The translations under genes and the position numbers were made by a program. Below are positions 33,279 to 45,335 of a stretch of DNA of 64,000 bases, piece after piece. Each line of letters opens with the position of its first letter. Within the stretch, counting starts at the first letter, position 1. The DNA lies in assembly GCA_037176705.1 (NCBI GenBank), contig CM073893.1, forward strand, positions 16,058,074 to 16,122,073. Direction: 5' to 3'. The notes beneath the pieces are model-generated. The model was given only the letters and a program-made list of their open reading frames with translations, was not told where the DNA came from and searched no databases. The DNA is from Molossus alvarezi. Lineage: Eukaryota; Chordata; Mammalia; Chiroptera; Molossidae.

Positions 33279-34123
33279 GGATTCCAAAATGGCGGCAGAG
33301 TGAATGGAAGCTACACAGACTGTCTCCCAGGACCAAACTGGAATTACAACAAAAATAAAGACAAATCATCAGGAAAAAGCAACAGAAACGCAGCTTGGAG
33401 GACCATATAACCAGAGACACCAATTGATCCTGGTAGGCTCACAGAGGCATGAGAGGGGGGCTGGGAGCCCACAGACAGCAGTGGCCTTAGCTGTGAGCAG
33501 CATCCTCGAGTTAAACTCCCAAGTGGCTCCACAGCCCAAAGCCGGGACAGAGGCTAAAGTAGCCACAGACACGTAACTTGGGCTCTGGCAGAGGGAGGGC
33601 ATGCCAGACTGGAACTGTGTGGGGACACTCAGGATTTGGAGGGTGCTCAGAGCTTTTGCTGAGTTGCGGCCATGCAGGACATTGGTCATCTTACTCATTC
33701 CCAGGACTCTGGGGAGAGGCAGCAGCCCCTCCACAAGAGATTCATCCACACTGGTGGCCATTGAAATGCAAATTCAGGCGCATTAACAATCAGCGTATGC
33801 CCCACCCTAAAGAAATCTCCTTATGCCGAACACCTGAGGAAGATTTTCATTCAACTGAGAAGCCAAGGCTCTTCAAGTAACCTCAACTGAGAAGCCAAGT
33901 CTCTTCAAGTAACCTCTACTGATAGCCTTCAGGAAAAAAGCTAGAGGATAACTGTACCATTCCTGGGCTAGCAACTCTAACCAGGAAAGTAAGACTTGAC
34001 ATGGTGTTTAACGTGGGTCCTCCCTCATTCATCCAAACCTACCACAGGGAGCCACAAACAGAACACCAACATCCACAGGGAAAAAAAATTTGGCAGGCTC
34101 CAAAGCCCACTGTGATAGCCAAA
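33279..34123 (+). promoter_or_regulatory. L1-G short-form 5'UTR with YY1-like start motif
   Basis: An 845-bp leader starting six bases before CAAAATGGCGGC (33285-33296). Because the TSD fixes the insertion border, this is the true 5' end of the transcript that inserted. It corresponds to an internal site of the longer L1-E leader (about 29910). The antisense strand holds a 130-codon open frame (33369-33761). Confidence 0.75.
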
Positions 34124-35036
34124 ATGGTGAAACACAGAAACAAAGGCCAATTGAAAGAACAAGAGACCTCTACTGAAGATGAGATAAATGAAGTGCAGTT
34201 AAGCAAGTTAACATACCTAGAATTCAGAACCATGATATTGAGGAACCTCAAAATGTGTATGGACATGAGCACCATGAGTAAAGATATAGAACTGTAGAAA
34301 ATCAACCAGTTGGAAATTAAAAACCACCAAGAAGAAATGAAGAATGACATATCAGAAATAAAGAATACATTGGAAGGTCTAAACAACAGAGTAGAGGAAA
34401 TGGAGGACCAGATCAGTGAATTAGAAGACAGGGTAGAAAAAATCAACCAATCAGAAAACCAAAAGAAAAAAACAATTAAAAAACAGAAAGACAGCTTAAG
34501 AAAACTGTGGGACAACTGGAAACGTAATAATATTTGCATCATAGGAGTCCCCAAAGAAGAAGAAAATGAGTAAGGGTTAGAGAATATATTTGAAGAAATA
34601 GTGACAGAAAACTTCCCTAATTTTGGTGAAGTAAGAAGGCGTTCAAGTTCAAGAAGTACAGAGAGCCCCAAATAAGAACCCAAACAGGGCCACACCAAGA
34701 CATATAGTAATCAAAATAACAAAAATTAAAGACAAAGAGAGAATCCTAAAAGCACCAAGAGATAAACAACAGGTTACCTACAAAGAAACCTACATAATGC
34801 TCTCAGCTAACTTCTCAACAGAAACAATACAGGCCAGAAGGGAGTGGCATGAAGTAATCAAGGTCATGAAAAACAATGATCTGAATCCAAGACTACTCTA
34901 CCCAGCAAGGTTATCATTCAAAATAGAAGGTCAAATAAAGAGCTTCCCAGACAAAAAAAAAAAAAAAAAAAAAAGGTAAAGGGAATACATTAGCACCAAA
35001 CCAGGACTGCAACAGATGTTAAAAGGACTGCTGTAA
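34124..35036 (+). pseudogene. L1-G ORF1 remnant
   Basis: Opens MVKHRNKGQLKEQETSTEDE at 34124. It is interrupted by a TAG at 34295-34297 in the coiled coil and a TAA at 34571-34573 after VPKEEENE. It then shifts frame in the NFPNLVKEE segment because of an extra base, and continues to the stop at 35034-35036. A run of about 23 A (about 34953-34975) replaces the short A-run of the DKKR segment near the C-terminus. It would have encoded the RNA-binding trimer protein. Confidence 0.93.
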
Positions 35037-35071
35037 TTAGCAGAAGAAAAATAGAACCACACTAAACAAAA

Positions 35072-38000
35072 ATGGCAATAAATAAGTACATATCAATAAT
35101 TACCTTAAATGTAAATGGATTGAATGCTCCGATAAAAAGACACAGAGTAGCTATTGGGTAAGAGAGCATGACTCATTATATGTTGTTTACAAGAGACCCA
35201 CCTCACAACAAAAGACTCACATAGGTTGAAAGTGAAGGGATGGAAAAAATTATTCTAAGCAAACAGAAAGCAAAAAAAAAAAGCTGGGGTAGCAATACTC
35301 ATATCTTATAAAATGGATTTCAAAATGAAGGCCATAACTAAAGACAAAAAGGCCACTACATAATATTGAAAGGATCTATCCAACAGAAAGATATAACCTT
35401 GATAAATATATATGCACCCAATATCAGACTACTAACATATATTAAAAATCTTCTGGAAGACTTCAAAGGAGAAATTGATAGCAATGCAATCATAGCAGGG
35501 GACTTCAACACCCTGCTGATATCACTGGATAGATCCTCTAGACAAAAAATTAGCAAGGAACAGAGACTCTAAATGAAGCACTAGACCAAATGGATTTAAT
35601 AGATATCTACAGAGAATTACAACCAAAAACTACAGAATTCACATTCTTCTCAAGTGCACATGGGACATTCTCAAAGATAGACCACATGTTAGGACACAAA
35701 CTAAGGCTCTACAAGTTCAAGAAGATTGAAATCATATCAAGCATTTTCTCAAATCACATGGAATAAAACTAGAAATCAATTGCAACAAGAACATGCAAAG
35801 ACATTGGAACACATGGAGGCTATATAGCATGTTACTAAACAATGAATGGGTTACCGAGGAGATCAAGGAAGAAATTAAAAACTTCCTGGAAACCAATGAA
35901 AATGAACACAAAGCAACACAAAATTTATGGGATGCAGCAAAAGCAGTTCTGAAAGGAAAGTTCATAGCACTACAGGTCTACCTCAAGAAGCAAGAAAAAT
36001 CTGTAATTGACTGTCTACCTCACAACTTAAAGAATTAGAAAGCAAACAAAAAGAAAACCCCAGAGCAAGTAAAAGGAAGAAAATAGTAAAGCTCAGAGCA
36101 GAAATAAATGACATAGAGTCCAAAAAACAATTCAAAGGATCAATGAAACAAAGGGCTGGTTCTTTGAAAAGATAAACAAGATTGATGGACCCTTAGGTAG
36201 GTCTCACCAAGAAATGAAGAGAGAGAACCCAAATACACAAAATCAGAAATGAAAGAGGAGAAATAATAACTGACACCACAGAAATACAAAGGATTATGAA
36301 CAAATATTGTGAACAATTATACGGCAACAAATTTGACAATCTAAGCGAAATAGACAAATTTCTAAAAATACAGTCTCCCAAAACTGAACCGGGGAGAGAT
36401 AGAAAACTTAAACAGACAAATAACAACAGAAGAAATTGAAGATGTAATCAAGACTCTCCCAGCAAACAAAAGTCCAGGCCCAGACAACTTCATGGAGGAA
36501 TTTTACTGAACATTCAAAGAAGAACTAACACCCATTCCCCTCAAACTATTTCAAAAAATTCAAGAAGAAGGAAGACTTCCAACTCGTTTTATGAGGCCAG
36601 CATAATTCTAATTTCCAAACCAGAAAAAGACATTACAAAAAAGGAAAACTACAGACCAATATCCCTGATGAACATAGATGCCAAAATCCTGAACAAAATA
36701 CTAGCAAATCCAATCCAGCAATACATTAAAGAAAATTTTTACCATGACCAAGTGGGATTCGTCTCAGGGATGCAAAGCTGGTACAATACTCACAAATCAA
36801 TTAATGTGATACACCACAAAAATAAAATGAAGAATAAAAACCACATGATTATATAAATAGATGCCGAAAATGCCTTCGACAATATCCAGCATACATTTCT
36901 GATTAAAAAGCTAACAATGTGGGAATAGAGGGATCATATGTCGACATAATAAAGGTCATGGATGAAAGACCTACAGCCAACATCATACTCAATGGGCAAA
37001 AACTAAAAGCATTTTTTTAAAGAACAGGAACAAGACAAGGATGCCCACTTTCGCCATTCTTATTTAACATAGTACTGAAAGTCTTAGCCACAGCAATCAG
37101 ACAGGAAGAAAAAATAAAAGGGATCCAAATTGGAAAGCAAGAAGTGAAACTGTCATTATTTTTGGATGACATGATACTATACGTAGAAAACCCCAAAGAC
37201 TCCATAAAAAATGTTCTAGACTTAATAAATGAATTTGGCAAAGTAGCAGGATACAAAATTAACATCAAGAAATCGATAGCATTCTTATACATCAATGATG
37301 AACTCATAAAAAGAGAAACTAAAAAACAATCTCTTTTACCATTGCGGCAAAAAATGAAGATACCTGGGAATATACTTAACCAAAGAAATAAAGGACCTAT
37401 TTGCAGAAAACTACAGGTCATTGAAAAAGGAAATAGAGGAAGATGTAAAAAAGTGGAAGCACATACCTTGTTCATGGATTGGAAGAATTAACATCATTAA
37501 AATATTCATACTACCCAAAGCAATCTATAGATTCAATGCAATAGCCATCAAAATACCAATGACATACTTCACAGAACTAGAACAAATACTTCAAAAGTTC
37601 ATATGGAACCAAAAAAGACCTCAAATAGCCACAGCAATCTTGAAAAAGAAGACCAAAGTTGGAGGGATCACATTACCAGATTTCAGGTTATACTACAAAG
37701 CCACTGTAATCAAAACAGCCTGGTATGGAAAAAGAACAGGCATATAGACCAGTGGAACAGAATAGAGAACCCAGAAATGGCCCCAAGGCAATATGCTCAA
37801 TTAATATTTGACAAAAGTGGCAAGAGCATAGAGTGGAGTAAAGACAGCATCTTCAATAAATGGTGTTGGGAAAATTAGACAGCTGTATGCAAAAAAAATG
37901 AAACTAGACCATCAACTTACACCCTACTCAAGAATAAACTCAAAATGGATAAAAGACTGAAGTGTGACTCATGAATCCATAAAAATCCTAGAAGAAACTG

Positions 38001-38885
38001 TAGGCAACAAAATTTCAAACATCATACGCAGCAGAATGTTCACTGATACATCACCTAAGGCAACAGAAACAAATGAGAATATGAACACATGGGACTACAT
38101 CAAACTATAAAGCTTCTGCACAGCAAAAGATACAATCATCAAAATGGAAAGGGAACCCACTGTATGGGAGAGCATAATTGCCAATGATGTATCAGATAAG
38201 GGGGTAATTTCCAATATATATAGAGTAGTCATACAACTCAACAAAAGGAAGACAAACAACCCAATTAAAAAATGGGCAGAGGAACTAAATAGATACCTCT
38301 CTAAACAGGATGTACAAATGGCTAAGAGACACATGAAGAAATGCTCAACATCACTAATCATGAGAGAGATGCAAATTAAAACAACAATGAGGTATCACCT
38401 CACACCTGTCAGAATGGCCGCCATCAACAAATCTTCAAACAAGTGTTGGTGAGGGTGTGGAGAAAAGGGGACTCTAGTGCACTGCTGGTGGGAATGCAGA
38501 CTGGTGCAGCCACTATGGAAAACACTATTGTGTTATCTCAAAAAATTAAAAATTGAACTTCCATTTGACCCAGTGATCCCACTTCTAGGAATATACCTTC
38601 AGAAGCCAGAAACACAAATCAGAAAGAATATATGTACCTTCGTGTTTGTAGCAGCGCTATTTACAATAGCTAAGATCTGGAAACAGCCCAAAATGTCCAT
38701 CAGGAGACGAATGGATAAAAAAGCAGTGATACATATACACAATGGAGTACTATGCAGCTGTAGGAAAGAAAGATCTCTTATCCTTTGAGACAACATGGAG
38801 GGACCTGGAATTTATTATCCTAAATGAAAGAAGCCGAACAGAGAAAGACAAGTATCATATTATCCCACTTATTTGTGGAATATAA
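35072..38885 (+). pseudogene. L1-G ORF2 remnant; RT motif FLDD
   Basis: ATG at 35072-35074. The endonuclease is broken early. Open stretches include 35366-35572 (KGSIQQKDITLINIYAPN, GDFNTLLISL), 35793-36038 (linker), 36668-36856 ([12 protein letters not shown]), 37144-37491 ([15 protein letters not shown]) and 38144-38452 and 38477-38788 (C-terminal domain). The FADD box is FLDD, keeping both Asp but changing the Ala before them. The stop is at 38883-38885. Full length at about 3.81 kb but with several frameshifts. Confidence 0.92.
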
Positions 38886-39147
38886 TGAACATAATAGTCT
38901 GAGGAATGGGGTACCCCTAGAGATGTGGTAGTGGGGTGCAGACTGACAATCCCAAGAAGGGGTGGTGGTGGGGGAGGGATAGACCACAGAACTTGTGTCC
39001 ATGTGTGCATGAACAATGAACATGGACAACGGGGCTAGGGGAGGGAGGGGGGATCAGTAGGTGAAAAAGGAGAAACATCTGTAACAAGAATAAATAAATT
39101 AATTAAAAAATAAATAAATAAATAAAATTTAAAAAATCAGAAGCACA

Positions 39148-39354
39148 ATAAGTGAATCTTCACTGAGCACTTTTTATCTCTAAATTACTACATTAGGTAC
39201 TGTGGGATGAAGAACGATGTGTGAGATGATTAATTCACAGGTACAAATAAGACATATCACCTAAGAGGACCAACTTTCCATGTTCTGTATATGATATACT
39301 GAGTATGTAATGAATTAACTGGAAACTGTATCCTTAAAAGTTGCTATGAAAGTA
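39148..39354. other. Host spacer
   Basis: No recognised feature. Confidence 0.5.
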
Positions 39355-39545
39355 GAGCTTTAATGTTCTCACCATAACAAGCTGAATAAAATAGTAATTA
39401 TGTGAGCAAAGGATTTGTCAACTAAACTTTACATGGTAAACATTTTACCATATATAAATGCATCAAATTATAACATGGGACACCTTGTGACCAACTGGCA
39501 CAGAAAGTTATATGTCAATTATATTTTAGTAAAACTGGGGAAAAT
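39355..39545 (+). repeat. Ancient L1 3' end (L1MA-like)
   Basis: Phrases AAGTAGAGCTTTAATGTTCTC, AGTAATTATGTGAGC, CATATATAAATGCATCAAAT and TATATGTCAATTATATTTTAG match the widely shared old L1 3'UTR. Only the last 190 bases are present. Confidence 0.65.
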
Positions 39546-39925
39546 AAATTGGAGATATTGATTATGAGATAACAATAATTTTCATGTCAGCAAGAAGTTA
39601 CCCATCAAAAATGCAAAGTGAAAGCTATTATACATTTTGTAAATGTTTATCATTTATTCATTCATTAATTTATTTTTTTATTTTTTATTATTTTTTTTGA
39701 GAATCCAACTGTTCTTTATAGTCATATGTCAAATATATTTTCATAATTTAAAATAATACCACTCTAGTTATTAATATTTTTAAAAGTGTGATTTTTAAAT
39801 AAAATATATTGATGTATAAGACTTTTAAATTGATTTTAATTGTTTAATACTAATTCTAAAATTTATCAGTTTTAATTTCCAATGTTGTATATAAATAGAA
39901 ATAACTCATATATACATTTAACAAA
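39546..39925. other. AT-rich host sequence
   Basis: Very AT-rich, including TTATTTTTTTATTTTTTATTATTTTT near 39670. No gene. Confidence 0.5.
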
Positions 39926-40205
39926 GGTCCTCTTTGTGTGGAATATAAAACTGAAAGCAAAAAATGAACAAACAGGAAAAACAAACAAAACCCATAGACA
40001 CAGACATCAGTATGGTGGTTACCAGAGGGACAGAGGGTGGGCGTAGTAAAGGACAAAAGGGGTCAAATACATGGTGATAAAAGATGACTTGACCTCGGGT
40101 GCCAGGCACACAGTGCAATACACAGATGATGTATCATAGCATTGTGTGCTTGAAACCTATATCATTTAATTAACCAAAGTCACCCTAATAAGTTTAATGT
40201 TTAAA
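39926..40205 (+). repeat. Older bat L1 3' end, 5'-truncated
   Basis: Contains ATGGTGGTTACCAGAGGGAC, CATGGTGATAAAAGATGACTTGAC, ACAGATGATGTATCATAGCA, GCTTGAAACCTATATCATTT and CACCCTAATAAGTTTAA, the terminal words of an L1 lineage distinct from copies A-H. The A tail begins near 40200. Confidence 0.65.
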
Positions 40206-40424
40206 AAAGTCCTCTTTGGAGATTTCGATCATGTTAAAGCATGCAAAGGAGTACTAAGACCAAAACATTTGATAACCATTGCTTCAAAGCAATTCAAACA
40301 CTGCCACTCTTTGTTTCATGAAAACATTACTGGTTTTCAACTAGATATCTCCACCTTTTTTAAATAAATTATTTATTTATTTTTTTGTTACAGATATTTT
40401 ACCTTTTTTACCCCATTGGCACCC

Positions 40425-40458
40425 CCCTCCCCACCCCACCTCCGCCCCATCCCCGGCT
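40425..40458 (-). other. G-rich tract in the L1-H 3'UTR
   Basis: The plus strand reads CACCCCCCTCCCCACCCCACC, so the L1 sense strand has at least four G-runs close together. Comparable tracts sit in the 3'UTRs of C, D, G and I. Confidence 0.7.
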
Positions 40459-40606
40459 TAGTTGTCCATGTCCATTGGTCATGCATACATATATATAAGT
40501 TCTGTGGTTTATGTCTCTCCCCCCCACCCCATCTTCTGAGGGATGTCAGTCTGTGCCCTACTTCCATGTTTCTGGGTATACTGTATTCCTCAGACTGTTA
40601 TGTACA

Positions 40607-43600
40607 TTATATTCTGTATATAAGTGAGATCATGTGGTATTTGTCCTTTTCTGCTTGGCTTATTTCACTTAGGAAAATACTTTCCAGGTCCCTCCATGTC
40701 GTCTCAAAGGATAAGAGATCTTTCTTTCTTACAGCTGCATAGTACTCCATTGTGTATATGTACCACTGCTTTTTTATCCATTCGTCTACTGATGGACACT
40801 TGGGCTGTTTCCAGATCTTAGCTATTGTAAATAGTGCTGCTATGAACATGGGGGTACATATATTCTTCCTGATTGGTGTTTCAGGCTTCTTAGGGTATAT
40901 TCCTAGAAGTGGGATCACTGGGTCAAATGGAAGTTCAATTTTTAATTTTTTGAGGTAACACTATATTGTTTTCCACAGCGGCTGCACCAGTCTGCATTCC
41001 CACCAGCAGTGTATTAGAGTCCCCTTTTCTCCACACCCTCGCTAACACTTGTTGTTTGATGATTTGTTGATGGCGGCCATTCTGACAGGTGTGAGGTGAT
41101 ACCTCATTGTTGTTTTAATTTGCATCTCTCTGATGATTAGTGATGTTGAGCATTTCTTCATATGTCTCTTGGCCATTTGTATGTCCTGTTTGGAGAGGTG
41201 TCTATTCAGCTCCTCTGCCCATTTTTTAATTGGGTTCTTTGTCTTCCTTTTGTTGAGTTGTATGAGCACTCTATATATATTGGAAATTAACCCCTTAACT
41301 GATACATCATTGGCAATGATGTTCTCCCATTCAGTGAGTTGCCTTTCCATTTTGATGATTGTTTCTTTTGCTGTGCAGGAGCTTTTTAGTTTGATGTGGT
41401 CCCATGTGTTCATTTTTTTCTTTGTTTCTGTTGCCTTAGGTGATGTATCAGTGAAAATTCTGCTCCGTATAATGTCCAAAATTTGGTTGCCTACATTTTC
41501 TTCTAGAATTTTTATGGATTCACTGGTCACATTTAAGTCTTTTATCCATTTTGAGTTTATTTTTGTGTATGGTGTAAGTTGGTGGTCTAGTTTCATTTTT
41601 TTTTGCATGTAGCTGTCCAATTTTCCCAACACCATTTATTAAAGAGGCTGTCTTTACTCCACTGTATGCTCTTGCCACCTTTGTCAAATATTAATTGAGC
41701 GTATTGCCTTGGGTCAATTTCTGGGTTCTCAATTCTGTTCTTGTGCCAGGACCAGGCTGTTTTGGTTACAGTCGCTTTGTAGTATAACCTGATATCTGGT
41801 ATTGTGATCCCACCTACTTTGTTCTTCTTTTTCAAGATTGCTGTGGCTATTCGAGGTCTTTTTTGGTTGCATATGAACTTTTGAAGTATTTGTTCTAGTT
41901 CTATGAAATATGTCGTTGGTATTTTGATGGGGATTGCATTGAATCTATAGATTGCTTTGGGTAGTATGGACATTTTAATGATGTTAATTCTTCCAATCCA
42001 TGAACAGGGTATGTGGTTCCACTTTTTTATATCTTCCTCTATTTCTTTTTTCAATGACCTGTAGTTTTCTGCAAATAGGTCCTTTACTTCTTTGGTTAAG
42101 TTTCTTCCTAGGTATCTTAATTTTCTTGGCGTGATGGTAAGTGGGATTGTTTTTTCAGTTTCTCTTTCTGTGAGTTCATCATTGGTGTACAAGAATGCCG
42201 TTGATTTCTTGACGTTAATTTTGTATCCTGCTACTTTGCCAAATTCATTCATTAAGTCTAGTAAATTTTTGATGGAGTCTTTAGGGTTTTCTATGTATAA
42301 TATCATGTCATCTGCAAATAATGACAGTTTCACTTCCTCCTTTCCAATTTGGATTCCTTTGATTTTTTCTTCATGTCTGATTGCTGTGGCTAAGACTTCC
42401 AGTACTATGTTAAATAAGAGTGGCAAAAGTGGACATCCCTGTCTTGTTCCTGTTCTTAATGGAAATGTTTTTAGTTTCTGTCCATTGAGTATGATGTTGG
42501 CTGTAGGTCTTTCATATATGGCCTTTATTATGTCTAGATAGGATCCCTCTATTCCTACATGCTGAGCGTTTTTATCAGAAATGGATACTGGATTTTGTCA
42601 AATGCTTTTTCAGCATCTATGGATAAGATCATGTGGTTTTTATTCTTCATTTTGTTTATGTGGTGTATCACGTTTATTGATTTGCGAATATTGTACCAGC
42701 CTTGTATCCCTGGAATGAATACCACTTGATCATGGTGAATAATTTTTTTGATGCATTTCTGGATCCGATTTGCTAATATTTTGTTCAGGATTTTGGCATC
42801 TATGTTCATCAGGGATATTGGCCTGTAGTTTCCTTTCTCTGTAGTGTCTTTTTCTGGTTTTGGAATTAGAGTTATGCTCGCCTCATAGAACGTGTTTGGA
42901 AATCTTCCTTCTTCTTGAATTTTTTGAAATAGTTTGAGGAGAATGGGTGTTGGTTCTTTTTTGAATGTTCGGTAAAACTCCCCCGTGAAGCCATTTGGGC
43001 CTGGGCTTTTGTTTGCTGGGAGAGTCTTGATTACTTCTTCAATTTCCTTAGTTGTTATTGGTCTGTTCAAGTTTTCTATCTCTTCCCGGTCCAGTTTTGG
43101 GAGACTGTGTGTTTCTAGAAATTTGTCCATTTCGCTTAGATTGTCGAATTTGTTGCCATATAGTTGTTCATAGTAGTTGTTAACAATCTTTTGTATTTCC
43201 GTGGTGTTGGTTGTTACTTCTCCTCTTTCATTTCTGATTTTGTGTATTTGGGTTCCCTCTCTTTGTTTCTTGGTGAGTCTAGCTAAGGGTCCATCAATCT
43301 TGTTTATCTTTTCGAAAAACCAGCTCTTTGTTTCATTGATCCTTTGAATTGTTTTTTTTTTTTTTTTGGGTGTCTATGTCATTTATTTCTGCTCTGATCT
43401 TTACTATTTCCTTCCTTCTACTTGCTCTGGGGTTTTCTTTTTGTTTGCTTTCTAATTCTTTAAGTTGTGAGGTTAGACAGTCAATTAGAAATTTTTCTTG
43501 TTTTTTGAGGTAGGCCTGTAGTGCTATGAACTTCCCTCTCAGAACTGCTTTCACTGCATCCCATAGATTTTGTGTTGTTGTGTGTTCATTTTCATTGGTT

Positions 43601-44408
43601 TCTAGGAAGTTTTTAATTTCTTCCTTGATCTCCTCGGTGACCCATTCATTGTTTAATAACATGCTATTTAGCCTCCATGTGTTGAAATGTCTTTGCATGT
43701 TCTTGTTGCAATTGATTTCTAGTTTCATGCCATTGTGATCTGAGAAGATGCTTGATAGGATTTCAATCTTCTTGAACTTGTAGAGATAGATTTGTGGTCT
43801 ATCTTTGAGAATGTCCCATGTGCACTTGAGAAGAATGTGAATTCTGTAGTTTTGGGGTGTAATTCTCTGTAGATATCTATTAAATCCATTTGGTCTAGTG
43901 CTTCATTTAGAGTCTCTGTTTCCTTGCTAATTTTTTGTCCAGAGGATCTATCCAGTGCTGTCAACGGGGTGTTGAAGTCCCCTGCTATGATTGTATTGTT
44001 GTCGATTTCTCCTTGGAAGTCCTCCAGAAGATTTTTAATATATTTTGGTGCTCCTATATTGGGTGCATATATGTTTATCAAGGTTATATCTTCCTGCTGG
44101 ATAGATCCTTTCAATATTATGTAGTGGCCGTCTTTGTCTCTAGGTATGGTCTTCATTTTGAAATCTATTTTATCAGATATGAGAATTGCTACCCCAGCTT
44201 TTTTTTGCTTTCCATTTGCTTGGAAAATTTTTTTCCATCCCTTCACTTTCAACCTATATGAGTCTGTTGTTGTGAGGTGGGTCTCTTGTAAACAACATAT
44301 AGATGAGTCATGCTTTCTTATCCAATCAGCTACTCTGTGTCTTTTTATTGGAGCATTCAATCCATTTACATTTAAGGTGATTATTGATATGTACTTATTT
44401 ATTGCCAT
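40607..44408 (-). pseudogene. L1-H ORF2 remnant with intact FADD
   Basis: The initiator is the complement of 44406-44408 (MAINKYISIITLNVNGLNAP). The first 227 codons (43725-44408) hold most of the endonuclease: Asn14 in LNVNGL, Glu43 in LQETH, INIYAPNIGAP, and Asp and Asn in GDFNTPL. A deletion of about 13 bases near 43785 then shifts the frame before SDHN. The RT follows in 42555-43130 ([31 protein letters not shown]) and 41593-42426, which contains [10 protein letters not shown] with the catalytic FADD box. The C-terminal domain is at 41042-41635 and the end, SLIYRI, at 40607-40918. At least four frame changes separate these blocks. Confidence 0.94.
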
Positions 44409-44453
44409 TTTTGTTTAGTGTGGTTCTATTTTTCTTCCCGTTTCTACTGCTAA

Positions 44454-45335
44454 TTACAGCAGTCCTTTTAACATTTCTTGCAGTGCTGGTTTGGTGCTAA
44501 TGTATTCCCTTATCGTTTTTTTGTCTGGTAAGCTTTTTATTTGACCTTCTATTTTGAATGATAGCCTTGCTGGGTAGAGTAGTCTTGGATTCAGATTCTT
44601 GTTTTTCATGACTTTGATTACTTCATGCCATTACCTTCTGGCCTGTAGTGTTTCTTGTGAGAAGTCAGCTGAGAGCCTTATGGGGTTTCCTTTGTAGGTA
44701 ACCTGTTGCTTCTCTCTTGCTGCTTTTAGGATCCTCTCTTTGTCTTCAATTTGTGGCATTTTAATTACTATGTGTCTTGGTGTGGGCCTCTTTGGGTTCT
44801 TCTTACTTGGGACTCTCTGTGCTTCTTGAACTTGAATGCCTTCTTCCTTCACCAAATTAGGGAAGTTTTCTGTCGTTATTTTTTTGAACATATTCTCTAT
44901 CCCTTGCTCATTTTCTTCTTCTTCGGGGACTCCTATGATGCGAATATGATTACGTTTCCAGTTGTCCCACAGTTCTCTTAAGCTGTCTTCCTGTTTTTTA
45001 ATAGTTTTTTCCTTTTGGTTTTCTGATTGGTTGATTTTTTCTACCCTGTCTTCTAATTCACTGATCCAGTCCTCAGCTTCCTCTACTCTGCTTTTTAACC
45101 CTTCCAATGTGTTTTTCATTTCTGATATGTCATTTTTTATCTCTTCTTGATGGTTTTTAATTTCCAGTTGGCTTATTTTCAGTGTCTCTATGTCCTTACT
45201 CATGCTGTTCAGCTTCCTCAAGATCATGGCTCTGAATTCTAGCTCTGTCAACATGCCTAATTGCTCCTCATTTATCTCATCTTCGGTGGAGGTCTCTTGC
45301 TGTTTTATTTGGCTTCTGTTTCTTTGTTTCACCAT
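44454..45335 (-). pseudogene. L1-H ORF1, open for 234 codons, then a nonsense codon
   Basis: The frame MVKQRNRSQIKQQETSTEDE starts at 45335. It runs unbroken through the coiled coil (EEAEDWISELEDRVEKINQ), the RNA-recognition domain (WDNWKRNHIRIIGVPEEEEN, NFPNLVKEEGIQVQEAQRVP, TPRHIVIKMPQIEDKERIL) and into the C-terminal domain (KGNPIRLSADFSQETLQARR). AGA AGG is then followed by TAA at 44628-44630, where other copies have GAA or GAG after ARR. That single change removes about the last 58 codons. It is the best-preserved protein-like frame in the window but should be annotated as a pseudogene. Confidence 0.94.

Larger units (their letters stand above)
33264..39147 (+). mobile_element. L1-G: full-length LINE-1 with perfect 15-bp TSD
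   Basis: The body is 33279-39132. An identical 15-bp duplication, AAAATCAGAAGCACA, lies at 33264-33278 and 39133-39147, proving a single insertion of a complete element. The order is 5'UTR (33279-34123, beginning GGATTCCAAAATGGCGGCAG), ORF1 (34124-35036), ORF2 (35072-38885), then a 3'UTR with a G-rich tract (GGGGCTAGGGGAGGGAGGGG near 39032) and an A/TAAA-rich tail. Stops and frameshifts in both ORFs show it is old enough to be dead, although the TSD is still perfect. Confidence 0.97.
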
